Shown here one piece after another: positions 29,801-37,503 of a DNA stretch of 64,000 nucleotides (within the stretch, counting starts at the first letter, position 1; each line of letters begins with the position of its first letter). The notes below the pieces were generated by a model, which was not told the origin of the DNA, made no database searches, and saw only the letters and a list, made by a program, of their open reading frames with translations. Origin of the DNA: an uncultured Bradyrhizobium sp. (GTDB taxonomy: Bacteria; Pseudomonadota; Alphaproteobacteria; Rhizobiales; Xanthobacteraceae); the NCBI RefSeq assembly GCF_947648125.1, contig NZ_CANSMR010000003.1, positions 124,001 through 188,000 on the forward strand, given 5' to 3'. A program made the position numbers and the translations under genes.

Positions 29801-32800
29801 TCGGGCCGGCGCTGGTGAGGTTGACGCTGCCGGCGTTGTCGAGCCCGATGCCGCGCTCGAGGTCGATCCATTGCGCCGTCACGTTCAGTGTGCCAGCGCC
29901 GGCGGTCGGGACGATTGACACGCCGCCGACCCCGACCCCGACCATGCGGACATAGCCGGCGTTCAGATTGACGACGGACCCATCCGCAATCGCAACGTGC
30001 CCATTGCGCGCATAAAGGGTCAGGGCGCCGGGGATTTTGACATTGACCGAACCGTCGAATGCGATCTTGCCCGCATTGAGCGTCACGGAATCGAAGCCGC
30101 TGTTGCTCAGCGTATCGGCTCCGATGAATGCGCCCGGAGTGGCCGTCGCGCCCAAAGCCGGCAGGTTCGTTGCGACCACGCCGGGCTGCTCCACGACGAT
30201 AGTGTCCGGCGTCGGCGGCGCTCCAACCGCACTGTTATTGATAACGCCGATGGTCAGGCTGCCGCCGGCTGCAAGCGGCGCACCGCCGGCCGCATCGACG
30301 GTGCCGGCAAAATACACCGTCGTGCCGGACAGCTGCAGACTGCCGCCGTTGCTCCAGGCCGCCTGCCCGACGAAACGCGGCACGAGACCGCCCTGCGGCA
30401 CCTGGATCAAGTTGCTGTCTGCGGGCACGGCTGCGCCCTGCAGATTGAATTGTGCGCCCGGCTCCGCCACCACGGTGGTGGCCAATAGCGAGATGGTGCC
30501 GCCATCGCGCACCGTGCCGGTGGAATAGGTTTTCACCTGCGGATTGGGCACGAACACGCCGCTGACATCGAGCGTGGCGGTGGCGCCGACGCGCACCGCC
30601 GTGCCGGTTGCAGTGATGCTGCCTGCGGGCGCAGTAATGCTGCCGAGAATCTCGGCCGTCCCAATCGGACTGAGCGTGACCGTGGCCAGCGGATCGGTGA
30701 CGATGGCGGCGCCGCGATCAACCAGCACATTCGTCCCGCCCAGCGACAGGCTGACCGGCTTGCGCAAGCCATCGGGCAGCAGTCCGAGCGATGCGAAGTC
30801 GCGCACCCGCGCGCCGGTTGGAATCTGCGCCTCGCGGCCTGTGAGCAGGGCGGTCGGCTGCCGTTGCAGCAGCAGCTGCGTGCCGGCGGTGATCGTGGTG
30901 CCGCCATAGATGTCGCTCAGGGCGTATTGGGAGAACCCGCCGCTGGTAAAGAACGACGGCGGCAGAACGAGCTGACCGGCCTTCGCATCCGAAACGACGA
31001 AACCGGTGACCGGAGATCCGGTGTAATTCGCGATGGCGCTGGCTGTCGCACTCGAAGCGTACGACGTCACCCCCGTCGTCGCACCATCGACCGCAATGGT
31101 CGACGCCTGCAGCGTCAGCGTCCCGCCACCATCGAAGCCGCCTGCGTAGATCGTGCCGCCGAGCAGCACATTGGCCTGATCGGGATGGTTGACTGTGCCA
31201 TCAGGATTGGTGCCGTGCGGGAGGACGTTGAAGTTGGCGTCCACTTCAGTACCGATCGTTCCGGAGAAGCCTTTGCCGGCGTAGATTGCTATATTCAGGC
31301 TCCCGCCCCTGCCGACCGGCAGGCCGTCTGAGCCGAGCTTGACCTTGCCAGTAGTATCGACATAGCCGCCGCCGGACACGTCGATGACGCTCCCGGGCAA
31401 CAGTACGATGCTCTGGGTGACGTCAACGAACGCCCCCTCACCTCGCGCTGGCCCGTCGCTGGCGGCAATGGTCGAGATGCTCACGCTGCCGCCGTTGACG
31501 TAGGCACGGCCCTCAAGCTGATCCGTCGAAAGGCCGTTGTCGTTGACCCAGCGCCCGCGCACGTCGAGCACCGCATGCGCCCCGATGACCAGGGCCGGCA
31601 CCGGTGGCTGCTGCGGATGATTGACAGGATAGGTGAAGCCGGTGAGGCTGATCTGGCCAGCGGGCGCGCTGAGCGTACCGTCGATGATTGCGACGTTGTC
31701 GAGCGTGATGCTGCCGCCCGGTCGCACCGACAAGGTGGCGTTCGTCGCCATGTCGAGCCGGCGCGCGCCATTGATCGAGATCGCGCCGAGCGATGCTCGG
31801 GACAGCACATCGGTGAAAATCGGAAATGCGCCGTTGGCGAGCGTCGGCGACCAATTGGATGCGTTGGCGAAATTCAAGCCATTCAGGCCGTACGGGTCCG
31901 ATCCGGCATCGGCCTGAGAAGTGAGCACCGCATGTTGCGTGCTGTCGCTCAGCGACGGAACAGCGAAGGTGATGCTCAGCGACGCGCCCTTCGGCATCTG
32001 GTCGGCGAGCGAGAGATTCGACGATCCCGCCAGCGCGCGCTGGCGGCTGCCCGCCGTCACATTGCCGATGATGTCGTTGACGATCGGATTGATGGCCGCG
32101 ACGGTGACCGAGCCGGCATTGGCGCCGGTGATGTAGCTCGCCTCATAGTGCGTATTGCTGCCGCCGCCCCAAGGGCTGAGGTAGATTTCGGTCAGCTTCG
32201 TATCGACGACGCCGTTGACCTTGTGCAGCACCGTGAAGCCGCTGCCGACGCCGACATAGGCGATGGTGGGATCGGCGCGGCCGATATCGTAGATGCGCCC
32301 GTCGGCACCGAGCAGGCGGGTGGTGCTGATCAGGCCGCCAGTGTACTGCACATAGCCGGCCGACACGTTGATGCTCGCGCCCGGCTGTTGCACGACATTC
32401 CTTCCCGACGTCGTGAAATTGCCGCCGACGGTCAGGATCTGGTCGATGCTCTGCGGGATCAGGCCGACATACCCCGCCGCGTTGAGCAGCGGCGAGCCGA
32501 CCCACTGCACGCCGTCGGCGCGGGTGCCGCTGAGCCGCGCGTCGATGGTCACGGTCTTGCCGATCAGGGCCTGGGCGAGCGGGCTGTCGGCCACCTCGGC
32601 CGCGGTGACGAGGATGCTGATCTGATTGATCGACATCGGCAGCGTCACGCCGGCGATGCCGGAGAGATCGATGGTGCTGCCCTTCTCGAGCAGCACCGTG
32701 CCGATAACACTGTCGGCGCCGATCGTCAGCGCGGCGCCCGGCGCCTTGATCAAGGCACCGGCGCCGCCCGCGCCGCTGCCCTGCACGTCGACACTGCCCA

Positions 32801-34196
32801 CCGCCGTGATGTTGATCTGCGGCTGCAGCACCGTCTGAAAATACGGCGCGTTGCTGGCGCCGTTCGCCGACGTCGGTGTATTGAGCGTCGCGGTCGGCAG
32901 CGTTCCGCTGGTTTCGTCCGGCAGGATCGACGTGAGGCTCGCCGATCCCAGCACGATATTGCCGTCGGCGCCGGCCGCGCAGCCGCCCTGCACGCAGGTC
33001 GTGCTCAGGCTGATTGAGCCTGTGCGCGTCGTGCTGGTGGTGGCGACGATGCCGCCGAGCTGGTTGATCGATCCGCCCGCCAGCGTGACCGCGCCGGAAC
33101 TGGACGAAAGCAAGCCGGAAGCTTCGTTGGTGACCACGCCGCCGCCAGCCAGGACCCGCATCGCGGTCTGGACGCCAACCGCCGTCAACAGCGGCGTTGC
33201 GAGGGTGACGGAGCTGTCGGAGGCCAGGATGATCTGACCATTCCTGGTGATGATCGCACCGGCGTTGCTGACGCCGCCATCGGCGAGCAGCGCCACATAA
33301 CCGCCGTCGCCATTCGCGCTCAGCTTGCCCGTGGTATCAATGATCGCGCCAGACTGGACCACGACCTTTCCACCGCTACCCTGGTTGAAGATCGCGGCTC
33401 CCGCGGCGTTCTTGGTGGTGATATTCGCGCTCGTCGGGACATCGCCGATCAGCGAGAACAGCCCACTCTGCAGATAGCCCTGATAGTTGCTGCCGCTCAG
33501 CTTGGACGGAAGGTCCAGCGTCGATGCGATCAGGGTGTGAACGTTGATCTGGCTGGTGCCGCCGAAGATAATGCCGTTCTGGTTGATCAGATAGACCGCA
33601 CCATCGGCCCTGATCGATCCCAGAATCTGGCTCGGCACACCGGTCGATGCGATCTTGTTCAGCGCTGCCCAGTTGGCGTTGCCCTGCTGGTTGAAATTGA
33701 CTGTCGTGTCCCTGCCGACGTTGAACGATTGCCAGTTCAACACCGCCTGGGCCTGAGTCTGGTTGATATTGACCGTGGTCTGGCCGCCGCTGCTGGTCTG
33801 CGTCGGCGTGTTGGCGCCGACCCAGTTGGTGACCGGATTGGCGACGCCGGATGCGGCGAGGCCGCTGTTCGGCACCAGACCACCCGCATTGAGACCGTTG
33901 GGCACCGTGCTCGGCGCGCTCGCAGCAAGCCCGCGCGCGACGCTCTGGGCCGCCTGCAACGCCTGGATCGCCTGCGCGGCGCGCGTCATCGACGCTTGCG
34001 AGTTCTGTGCGGCCTGCTGCGCCTGCTGTGCGGCGGCCTGTGCCGCGCTGACCGCCGCCTGCGTGGCCGCCGTGCTGACGCCACCCCACGTGCCGAACGG
34101 GCGCGCTGCCGCGGGCGAGCCCATTGCGATCGCGATCGAACTTACACCTGCGAGCAACAGGCCACGGCGCGAGGTCGAGCGAGGGAGCGAATGCAT
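20868..34196 (-). CDS. Giant filamentous haemagglutinin-family (TpsA-type) exoprotein
   Basis: About 4442 residues from ATG 34196 (RBS GGAAGG; a 36-residue longer frame has a weaker start). The order is: signal peptide with twin-arginine-like SRRGLLLAG; an Ala/Gln-rich helical segment (about 40-100); a TPS/haemagglutination-activity domain (about 120-270: QAVLNWQSFNVG, NQNGIIFGG); then thousands of residues of right-handed beta-helix repeats rich in Gly, Asn, Ser and Thr; a cluster of GYxSxPTVTxSGGG repeats (about 2290-2500); and a low-complexity C-terminus ending in a basic, Gly/Ser-rich tail. Such proteins are secreted adhesins normally exported by a TpsB outer-membrane pore. No tpsB is in the window; type II secretion genes flank it instead. 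Confidence 0.92.
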   Translation of the reverse strand: MHSLPRSTSRRGLLLAGVSSIAIAMGSPAAARPFGTWGGVSTAATQAAVSAAQAAAQQAQQAAQNSQASMTRAAQAIQALQAAQSVARGLAASAPSTVPNGLNAGGLVPNSGLAASGVANPVTNWVGANTPTQTSSGGQTTVNINQTQAQAVLNWQSFNVGRDTTVNFNQQGNANWAALNKIASTGVPSQILGSIRADGAVYLINQNGIIFGGTSQINVHTLIASTLDLPSKLSGSNYQGYLQSGLFSLIGDVPTSANITTKNAAGAAIFNQGSGGKVVVQSGAIIDTTGKLSANGDGGYVALLADGGVSNAGAIITRNGQIILASDSSVTLATPLLTAVGVQTAMRVLAGGGVVTNEASGLLSSSSGAVTLAGGSINQLGGIVATTSTTRTGSISLSTTCVQGGCAAGADGNIVLGSASLTSILPDETSGTLPTATLNTPTSANGASNAPYFQTVLQPQINITAVGSVDVQGSGAGGAGALIKAPGAALTIGADSVIGTVLLEKGSTIDLSGIAGVTLPMSINQISILVTAAEVADSPLAQALIGKTVTIDARLSGTRADGVQWVGSPLLNAAGYVGLIPQSIDQILTVGGNFTTSGRNVVQQPGASINVSAGYVQYTGGLISTTRLLGADGRIYDIGRADPTIAYVGVGSGFTVLHKVNGVVDTKLTEIYLSPWGGGSNTHYEASYITGANAGSVTVAAINPIVNDIIGNVTAGSRQRALAGSSNLSLADQMPKGASLSITFAVPSLSDSTQHAVLTSQADAGSDPYGLNGLNFANASNWSPTLANGAFPIFTDVLSRASLGAISINGARRLDMATNATLSVRPGGSITLDNVAIIDGTLSAPAGQISLTGFTYPVNHPQQPPVPALVIGAHAVLDVRGRWVNDNGLSTDQLEGRAYVNGGSVSISTIAASDGPARGEGAFVDVTQSIVLLPGSVIDVSGGGYVDTTGKVKLGSDGLPVGRGGSLNIAIYAGKGFSGTIGTEVDANFNVLPHGTNPDGTVNHPDQANVLLGGTIYAGGFDGGGTLTLQASTIAVDGATTGVTSYASSATASAIANYTGSPVTGFVVSDAKAGQLVLPPSFFTSGGFSQYALSDIYGGTTITAGTQLLLQRQPTALLTGREAQIPTGARVRDFASLGLLPDGLRKPVSLSLGGTNVLVDRGAAIVTDPLATVTLSPIGTAEILGSITAPAGSITATGTAVRVGATATLDVSGVFVPNPQVKTYSTGTVRDGGTISLLATTVVAEPGAQFNLQGAAVPADSNLIQVPQGGLVPRFVGQAAWSNGGSLQLSGTTVYFAGTVDAAGGAPLAAGGSLTIGVINNSAVGAPPTPDTIVVEQPGVVATNLPALGATATPGAFIGADTLSNSGFDSVTLNAGKIAFDGSVNVKIPGALTLYARNGHVAIADGSVVNLNAGYVRMVGVGVGGVSIVPTAGAGTLNVTAQWIDLERGIGLDNAGSVNLTSAGPIRLLPQYYGFIDGGLSSGETVFGGALLVPGNLTLRAAEIYPVSNTDFLLMSTGPSSVITIAQNGVPTAPLSIGGGIVLSAQTIVQGGTLWAPLGNIILGVRTSSDVPAQFIKAIANEGGVNFASGTFVPTASVTLAAGSLTSVSAAGLVVPDGYTVDGTTWYQGAPNSNRIVPQVLTAPPSKSISLFGTDVATQSGAVLDLNGGGDIYATEFVAGTGGSRNVLTTYQQNPANGSITPTYADGRQVYALVPTYSSAVAAFDPNFAFSPYYSGLVVPAGTTFGASATGNSQPFANGIAPGQSVTIGAGSGIPAGTYTLLPGMYATLPGAYRVVQVANNVNPNAVASTSSADGSQYVTGTLGNTLTGARSSQSAVFQLQSQAVWSRYSRIDITSGTTFFRNQAIAAGKAPPPLPIDGGVLVLGAISSLDLAGTNRFAPGTSDLAPGLVGGGGQVQIGGSNILIRAADQAVPAGDCLAGSAPGCTGSVNYLVLDADQISRLGASSVLIGGTAQVVNGIQNITASALNLEVLTDAAHPLTGPELLLVSLAGDGNLVTGRGLVIGDGSVVRAIGAVPGGTDRDITIGALPVQQSDGSYVFASGDGALLRVSNGNTVKVSRIYVPGQYAGSGPPPSSQTPLGAFSIGAGAVIDGGNALTLDTSGSGTLASNAILNARNYDIAGSVINIGGGSTGIVLNPAVLANFNDAVSVRLRSATVINLYDANGLQIGDAAHPIGTLTFDSAGLYSQGGNTTVNATNIDLANTSGATGTGITGAGGILTLNASQVITEDVGTKHLGGFSQIYFNAGKAVAFSGNGTLDTGSVAAAALMFDIGGVTIANPGTGYTSIPDVTISGGGGSGAQATALLGVVSFAVVSGGSGYSNGDPVTVSGTDNNGNPVTATGTAIVNGSGAVTGVKLTSSGSGFPGFVDSISVNSATGDGGAQLTASLGVVGVTVTNPGSGYTSMPTFSFANGGGGVATTAQAVVNVTGINLTNPGDGYLSTPTIKISGSGTTATATVSGGAVTGVTLINAGTGYSSLPTVTFSGGGAAAANMVLSAPAIVVNSGATQSLSTLGNVSLVTAAGTKPASVASNIGGVLAITGGSITDSATIQALSGKVSLTATAGDIVLGSGALIDASGSRITILDVVQDAPGGNVQLASTTGNVIVGQGTTVSVAGAGRGFAGSLSILAANAATLDGMLDGSAAFKDLGGSFTLQANSIGGAAGLPLTAFSGGFSVRLGNGDIRIEAGQTLNSGKVLLVANNGSVVVNGTIDASGPSGGQISLYGAGITAGGVTTGGVSIGGSAVLKASYAAGDPSDPAYAAASLVQTGGTITLGTTGTPDANGAVNATYGYQNMSTSGAISVAAGAKFDVSGGPGGANINNSGGAVILRAPILTDNTVKVDFRGSVIGVVDGGGNPIGKGVVLNPYAVWSTTDRSTGAQHFDGIIDPAGWFDAAGNPLPGTDQHGNTTDQNGNAIVAPTPQAPLATGTIFIVTAPNADHVGFYQNTLASFVQHLAVTPAGGGASFANMHVRPEIDLINPSLDINKGNITVASNWNLGAGSVDASGHVSLVYRTATGGEPGSLVLQARNNVNINATVSDGFFVNYAPRGGDAAGLYASELNSSLYQAYLGMFPDGNNLVYNSSGIVDYLVKTNGAWSGPSSPTASPSAAFFGLSDAAYNALALQFKLAQPVVISSSDPAVIDQYNLYYSQYLRMFRAYETELIGVNVNGINPSTGVSARGGIVLSYADFVAYAQARSVSGLLNPSINVIPVAPTTRTQYYNLTTGIGRLLYSGTGNVVTGAQDYATKWTAYFLSVINTNLVNSGKPRLKNFLNTGSLPVGLDYAAGLDFAHGVLAAIAVTPPAPPPAYTAVQGTYLASTDQVPPADRIANNPAVYNPVGGTLSIVYNTTSASQLMSAAVSGRGSFSYDIVAGADFTVANAPPVDPNAVVSLSSQPSTVTGSVTIDGHSSYLNQLSVPGVGATTINIPTLVRTGTGSITIAAAGNVELRDQVAPGAVYTAGAATATPADFNAPTLPALYTVQPNGLVSAPAWATGGGAVTVTAGGSIIGIEMPIDADGSQTGVAGASIGQMWSDWYVHYGLSNGTSTPFAACAAAGSIACQTAAWVNYATFFQGFGALGGGNITLSAGADNNDVGAAGPATRGGGAGFTSANPPKVTYYGGGNLSVTAGGNLLSSDFLVGRGAGLIRVGGSVQATSSNPVNQGLPTIGVTNNGSSVVGTYALPLLLAVQDGFITLGARGSVTLGNVYDPTALPLNAGVQVRADLYVPGASPDANSPGNGAWSNYFTSYGPGSGISLTSIAGDVTGPTVSVNSIPGLFVHNTSANITLGGNANASIVGLLLPATFDLAALGGNLTLSKTDMSNVLPSNGGTVNLLAAGTISLEVGLVMPDLSTSITQFVGASISQSDFTNVISPLGLPPATLTQALHANDPVPIVIAAGKDIYAVDPVSNFGASLTLIKPARIEAGNNIYAGIAPGGGVSTTSNGTPLANNSFNFVGQNNNATDITSIVAGNDLVGGSYLLYGPSTFVLQAGHDLGPFSASDAPTRGIATIGNGSAVAGAFTSLPSNALKPYLPSKGAELDLLFGVKPGINYAAAIADYVDPAHAGTGGIDFLTDIAAILGQPRDQAWATFQGLSQARQQLLVNRAFLDFLIQVGKDFKNPSSPYFGQYARAYTAISTLFPAGYGYTDNSLSVDGKAAPKIATGRFNVAASVLETQMGGDINIVGPGGGITVGHSSLDTLTPNQEGILTLGGGTIRAFADASILVNQSRIMTQQGGDVGLFTANGDISAGAGPKTYVSSPALSEICTVDGYCYINPQGLVTGAGIAALVTLPGQDPTKSNVVLVAPRGTIDLGSAGVRAGNEVLLVAPVVLNAYNVQATTVAGLPTVPTPSTTLSAVNNNAAAATQQAGQPASNKPSDQPSVVIVEVLGYGGSGGDDATPGSGGSGNNQKPNSSDDERRRRGQQP

Positions 34197-34487
34197 GCGG
34201 GCCTTCCAATGCAGCAGGCGATGCGAACGATCGTGACGCGACAAGGCACCGGCCAGCCTGCAATCAGTTGGCCCGATGCCGACAACTCGATGAAAGGCAC
34301 GCAACTCAACCGGCGCAGCCGCCCCCGAGCGGACACGCCCGACAGTTCGGGACGCCTCTCCTGTTCCTAAGACAGTTTGAAAGGGGCTAACGCGAAGCGA
34401 TTTCGCAAAAAAGTTTTAACGCTGCGGTGGAACTCAACCTCGGCGCGAACCGGCGCATTCACCCGGCCCGCCAAAAACAACGCCGCG
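34197..34487. other. Short leader region of the giant exoprotein gene
   Basis: About 290 bp between the GspC/N-like gene and the exoprotein start. The RBS GGAAGG sits just before ATG 34196. No clear terminator hairpin with a T-tract on the minus strand is visible after the GspC/N-like stop, so co-transcription of the two genes is possible. Confidence 0.45.
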
Positions 34488-35009
34488 TCAATTGGTTGGC
34501 GATGCTGCTTTGGTCTGCCGGATCGGACGCTCGGCGGGCTTCGGGGGCTTTGCCGCACCGGTGAACAAAGCGAAATCCACCGAGCGCTCTCCCTGTTTGA
34601 GCACAAGCCGGCGCGGCTCGATCCGCTCGACCTTCCAGCCGCTCACGTCGTCACCCGTACGAACGCGCAGCACCTTGTCGCCTTTGCTCGCCGCCCGGAT
34701 CGCGGCGAGGCCATCGCCGTTCTCGCTGACGATGCCGAGCACCACCACGCTTGGCGGCGGCGGTGGCGGTGGCGGCGGTTCCTGCCGCGCCACCGGCGCG
34801 ACCGGTTTGGCCGGCGGCCGCCGCGCGACCGAGAACAGCGGCTTGTCCCTGGTCGCACTCAATTGCTGCAGCGGCTGGAGCTCCACCGGATTGTCGACGA
34901 TGACCTCGCCGCCCGCCGGAACTTCCGCTGCGCGCGCAAACAACGCGCAAAGACAAAACACAGCGACCATCAACGATTGCAATGCGATCGACATCTGTCC
35001 GCTGCCCAT
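34488..35009 (-). CDS. Type II secretion GspC/GspN-like protein
   Basis: About 173 residues from ATG 35009 (ATG 34994 and 35069 are alternatives). A signal/anchor segment (MSIALQSLMVAVFCLCALFARA) is followed by ATRDKPLFSVARRPP, a proline stretch (nine Pro in a row) and a small beta domain (VLGIVSENGDGLAAI ... GDDVSGWKVERIEPRRLVLKQG). This TRxRPLFS-Pro-VLxG arrangement is that of the short GspC/GspN-like proteins in alphaproteobacterial type II systems, which link inner-membrane platform and secretin. It has no PDZ domain. It lies upstream of the giant exoprotein gene on the same strand. Confidence 0.68.
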   Translation of the reverse strand: MGSGQMSIALQSLMVAVFCLCALFARAAEVPAGGEVIVDNPVELQPLQQLSATRDKPLFSVARRPPAKPVAPVARQEPPPPPPPPPSVVVLGIVSENGDGLAAIRAASKGDKVLRVRTGDDVSGWKVERIEPRRLVLKQGERSVDFALFTGAAKPPKPAERPIRQTKAASPTN

Positions 35010-35355
35010 TTGCCGCGTGTACTTACGTGCGTACTTGTCTACGTGCACCAGCGTTCGACGGATCGTCATCAGCGCGTGCAACAATCAACCTGCGCCAGCA
35101 GCGTGCGTGTTGCAAGCCTTCTCGTTGCACGCGGCGCAACGTGTTGCGCGTCGCAGCGTGTATGCGTCAAATCCGTGAACGTGAATCACAGCCGGGCATT
35201 GTCGCCATGCGCATCGCGCGAGAACTCATGTAACGACGGCGTCATCCAAGCCGCACACACTGAAGGCGCGCAGCAGGCGGCATCTTGTCGGCGCTGCGGC
35301 TTCCATCGACACCAAGATCGTCGAGACGAAACACCGGTATCAAAGACGTAGCGTC
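35010..35355. other. Divergent promoter region between the GspC/N-like and phosphatase-superfamily genes
   Basis: About 345 bp that must drive transcription both ways. It contains repeated GCAACGTGTTGCGCGTCGCA-like and GTACGTGCGTACTTAC-like short inverted elements but no operator I can assign to a known regulator. Confidence 0.4.
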
Positions 35356-37503
35356 ATGCGTTCGAGTCGCATCCGTGCCGGCCTCATGCCGCTGCTGCTC
35401 GGCGCCCTGTTCCTGGCGCTGGATTGCGTTGTGACGGGCAGCACCGGGGCCGGACAGGCGCTCGCGGCGTGCGAGCTGCGCTCGCGCGGCGGCGTGATCA
35501 AGCGCGTGGTGCAGATCGAGCTCGATAGCGTTCACCTGCGCCGCGACAACCCGAACGTTCCGTCGGACCTCGAGCAGATGCCGCATTTGCGCGATTTCAT
35601 CACGCGCGATGGAATCATCGGGAGCAATCACCAGACCTCGCCGCTGGCCGAGACAGCCACGGACGCGCTCACGATCCTGACCGGCTTGCACGGCGACCGC
35701 ATGGGCGTTCCGATCGGCGACCGCAGCGCTGCGTTCCGCAGCGACGGCAGCGTTGGCTATGCCAGTGCTTTCGCCTACTGGACCGCGAACAGCAGCGACG
35801 GCAAGCCACTGATGCTGGCCGACACCGGCAAGACCGTGCCCGCGCCATGGGTGCCGTTCACATCAGCCGGCTGCGACGTCGGCGCGTTCGCAACGACAGG
35901 TCTGACGCTGCAGGAGATCGGCCCCGAGATCGCGGCCACGCTCGGCGCCTCCGAAGCGCGCGCTGCTGCCGGCGATCCGCTCAAGGCGCGTGCCGATCTG
36001 CTCGGCATCGCCATCCATTGCGCCCGCGGCAGTGCATTGTGCAGCAACGCCAATGCGCGTCCCGATCTGTTGCCGGATGAACGGGGCGGCTACGCCGGCT
36101 TCAGCGCGTTGTTCGGCAACCGCAATGTGCAGCCGGTGATCTCGCCGGACGGCCCGGTCAGGGATCTTGACGGCGATATCATCGACGACGACGCAGGCCA
36201 CCCCGGCTTTCCCGGTGCATCGGAGGCAACGGCCGCCCAATCGCTCGGCTATGCCGCGGCGATGCTGGAGGCCGGCGTCCCGGTGGTCTATGTCGGAATC
36301 GGCAATGCGCACAGGCCGGCCGCCGCGCGGCGGCGCGCCCTCGGCCCCGGCGAACGCGACCATGTCGCAAGGCTCGCCGCAGACGATGCGGCCTTCAAGA
36401 TTTTTATCGACCGGCTCGCCGCAAGCGGGATCACCACGCGCAACACGCTGTTCGTCGTCGTGCCCACAGGCAACGACCGCTTTGTCGGCGGGCCACCTAG
36501 CCCGCCGGCGTGTGATGGCCTTGCGGTGCCCTGCAGCTACGGGCCGATCGGCGCGATCGGCATCGCCATCGATCGGCTGCTCGCGACGGAACGGCGCAAC
36601 GTCACCGCGTTTGATGTTCAGGCCGGCAACACGCCGCCGTTCTACATCCGCGGCAATCCGCTATCCACCGATCCGCTGACGCGCACGCTCGCACAGGATG
36701 TCGGCAAGCTTGGCGTCGTCAACCCACTCACCGGCAAGAGCGATCGCCTGACATCGATGGTCGCGGACCGCGCCCAGATGCAGCTCATGCACATGGTCAC
36801 GGCAAGCCCCCTGCGCACGCCGCATGTCCTGATGTTCGCAGATCCCGACTACGTCATTCGGACTGCCGCCAGCCGCGCCGACTGCGCACAGCCGCCGGCC
36901 TGCATTGCGGTCGATCCCGACACGACGTGGGTGCGCGGCGACATCGCGCAAATCCTCGGCGGCAGCTGGTTCGGCATGGCCGGACCGGGCGTCGCGCACC
37001 GTGGCGAGACACCGGACATCCTCTCGCATCACGCGGACCTGCGGCCCACCGTGCTGGCGTTGCTGGGCCTGACCGACCGCTACATCCACGACGGCGTCGT
37101 GCTTGTTGATGCGCTCGAAGCGAACGCGCTGCCGGCGGAGCTCGCAAACGATCGCGAGACCTATAGGGATCTGGCGCGCGCCGCCAAGACGATCAACGAT
37201 CCGCTCGGTCAACTCGGACGCAACGGCCTTGTGCTAGCGACCCAGGCCATCAAGGGCGGCGACGTCGGCTATCAGCGCTATCTCGACACGATCGGCGCGA
37301 TCACCACGAGGCGTGGCGCCCTGACGCGCGAGATCAACACGCAACTCGATAGCGCAGCTTTCAGCCATCGGCCGCTCAATCCGTCTTACGCCCGCGCACT
37401 GATCGGTCGCGCCGAGGCGCTGGTCAACGAGGTCGAGGATCTCGCCGGCAGCAACCTGGCCCCTGCCGATCGTCCCTGGAAGGCAGCAAGCGATGCGCAT
37501 TGA
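35356..37503 (+). CDS. Exported alkaline-phosphatase-superfamily hydrolase
   Basis: 715 residues with an N-terminal signal sequence (cleavage near ALAACE, residue 36). The metal-dependent alkaline phosphatase/sulfatase/phosphodiesterase fold shows in VVQIELDSVHLRRDNP (first metal Asp), NHQTSPLAETATDALTILTG (candidate nucleophile Thr segment) and the C-terminal LSHHADLRPTVLALLGLTD (metal-binding His/Asp). The substrate could be phosphomonoesters, diesters or sulfate esters. Its last 11 bp overlap the start of gspD, so it is translated with the secretin and is a likely substrate of the type II system. Confidence 0.82.
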   Translation: MRSSRIRAGLMPLLLGALFLALDCVVTGSTGAGQALAACELRSRGGVIKRVVQIELDSVHLRRDNPNVPSDLEQMPHLRDFITRDGIIGSNHQTSPLAETATDALTILTGLHGDRMGVPIGDRSAAFRSDGSVGYASAFAYWTANSSDGKPLMLADTGKTVPAPWVPFTSAGCDVGAFATTGLTLQEIGPEIAATLGASEARAAAGDPLKARADLLGIAIHCARGSALCSNANARPDLLPDERGGYAGFSALFGNRNVQPVISPDGPVRDLDGDIIDDDAGHPGFPGASEATAAQSLGYAAAMLEAGVPVVYVGIGNAHRPAAARRRALGPGERDHVARLAADDAAFKIFIDRLAASGITTRNTLFVVVPTGNDRFVGGPPSPPACDGLAVPCSYGPIGAIGIAIDRLLATERRNVTAFDVQAGNTPPFYIRGNPLSTDPLTRTLAQDVGKLGVVNPLTGKSDRLTSMVADRAQMQLMHMVTASPLRTPHVLMFADPDYVIRTAASRADCAQPPACIAVDPDTTWVRGDIAQILGGSWFGMAGPGVAHRGETPDILSHHADLRPTVLALLGLTDRYIHDGVVLVDALEANALPAELANDRETYRDLARAAKTINDPLGQLGRNGLVLATQAIKGGDVGYQRYLDTIGAITTRRGALTREINTQLDSAAFSHRPLNPSYARALIGRAEALVNEVEDLAGSNLAPADRPWKAASDAH

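Noticed and set aside
21000-34100. Repetitive GC-rich tracts that might be taken for a CRISPR or tandem array
   Set aside because: The repetition is at protein level (beta-helix turns) with variable spacing; no identical direct repeats with unique spacers occur.
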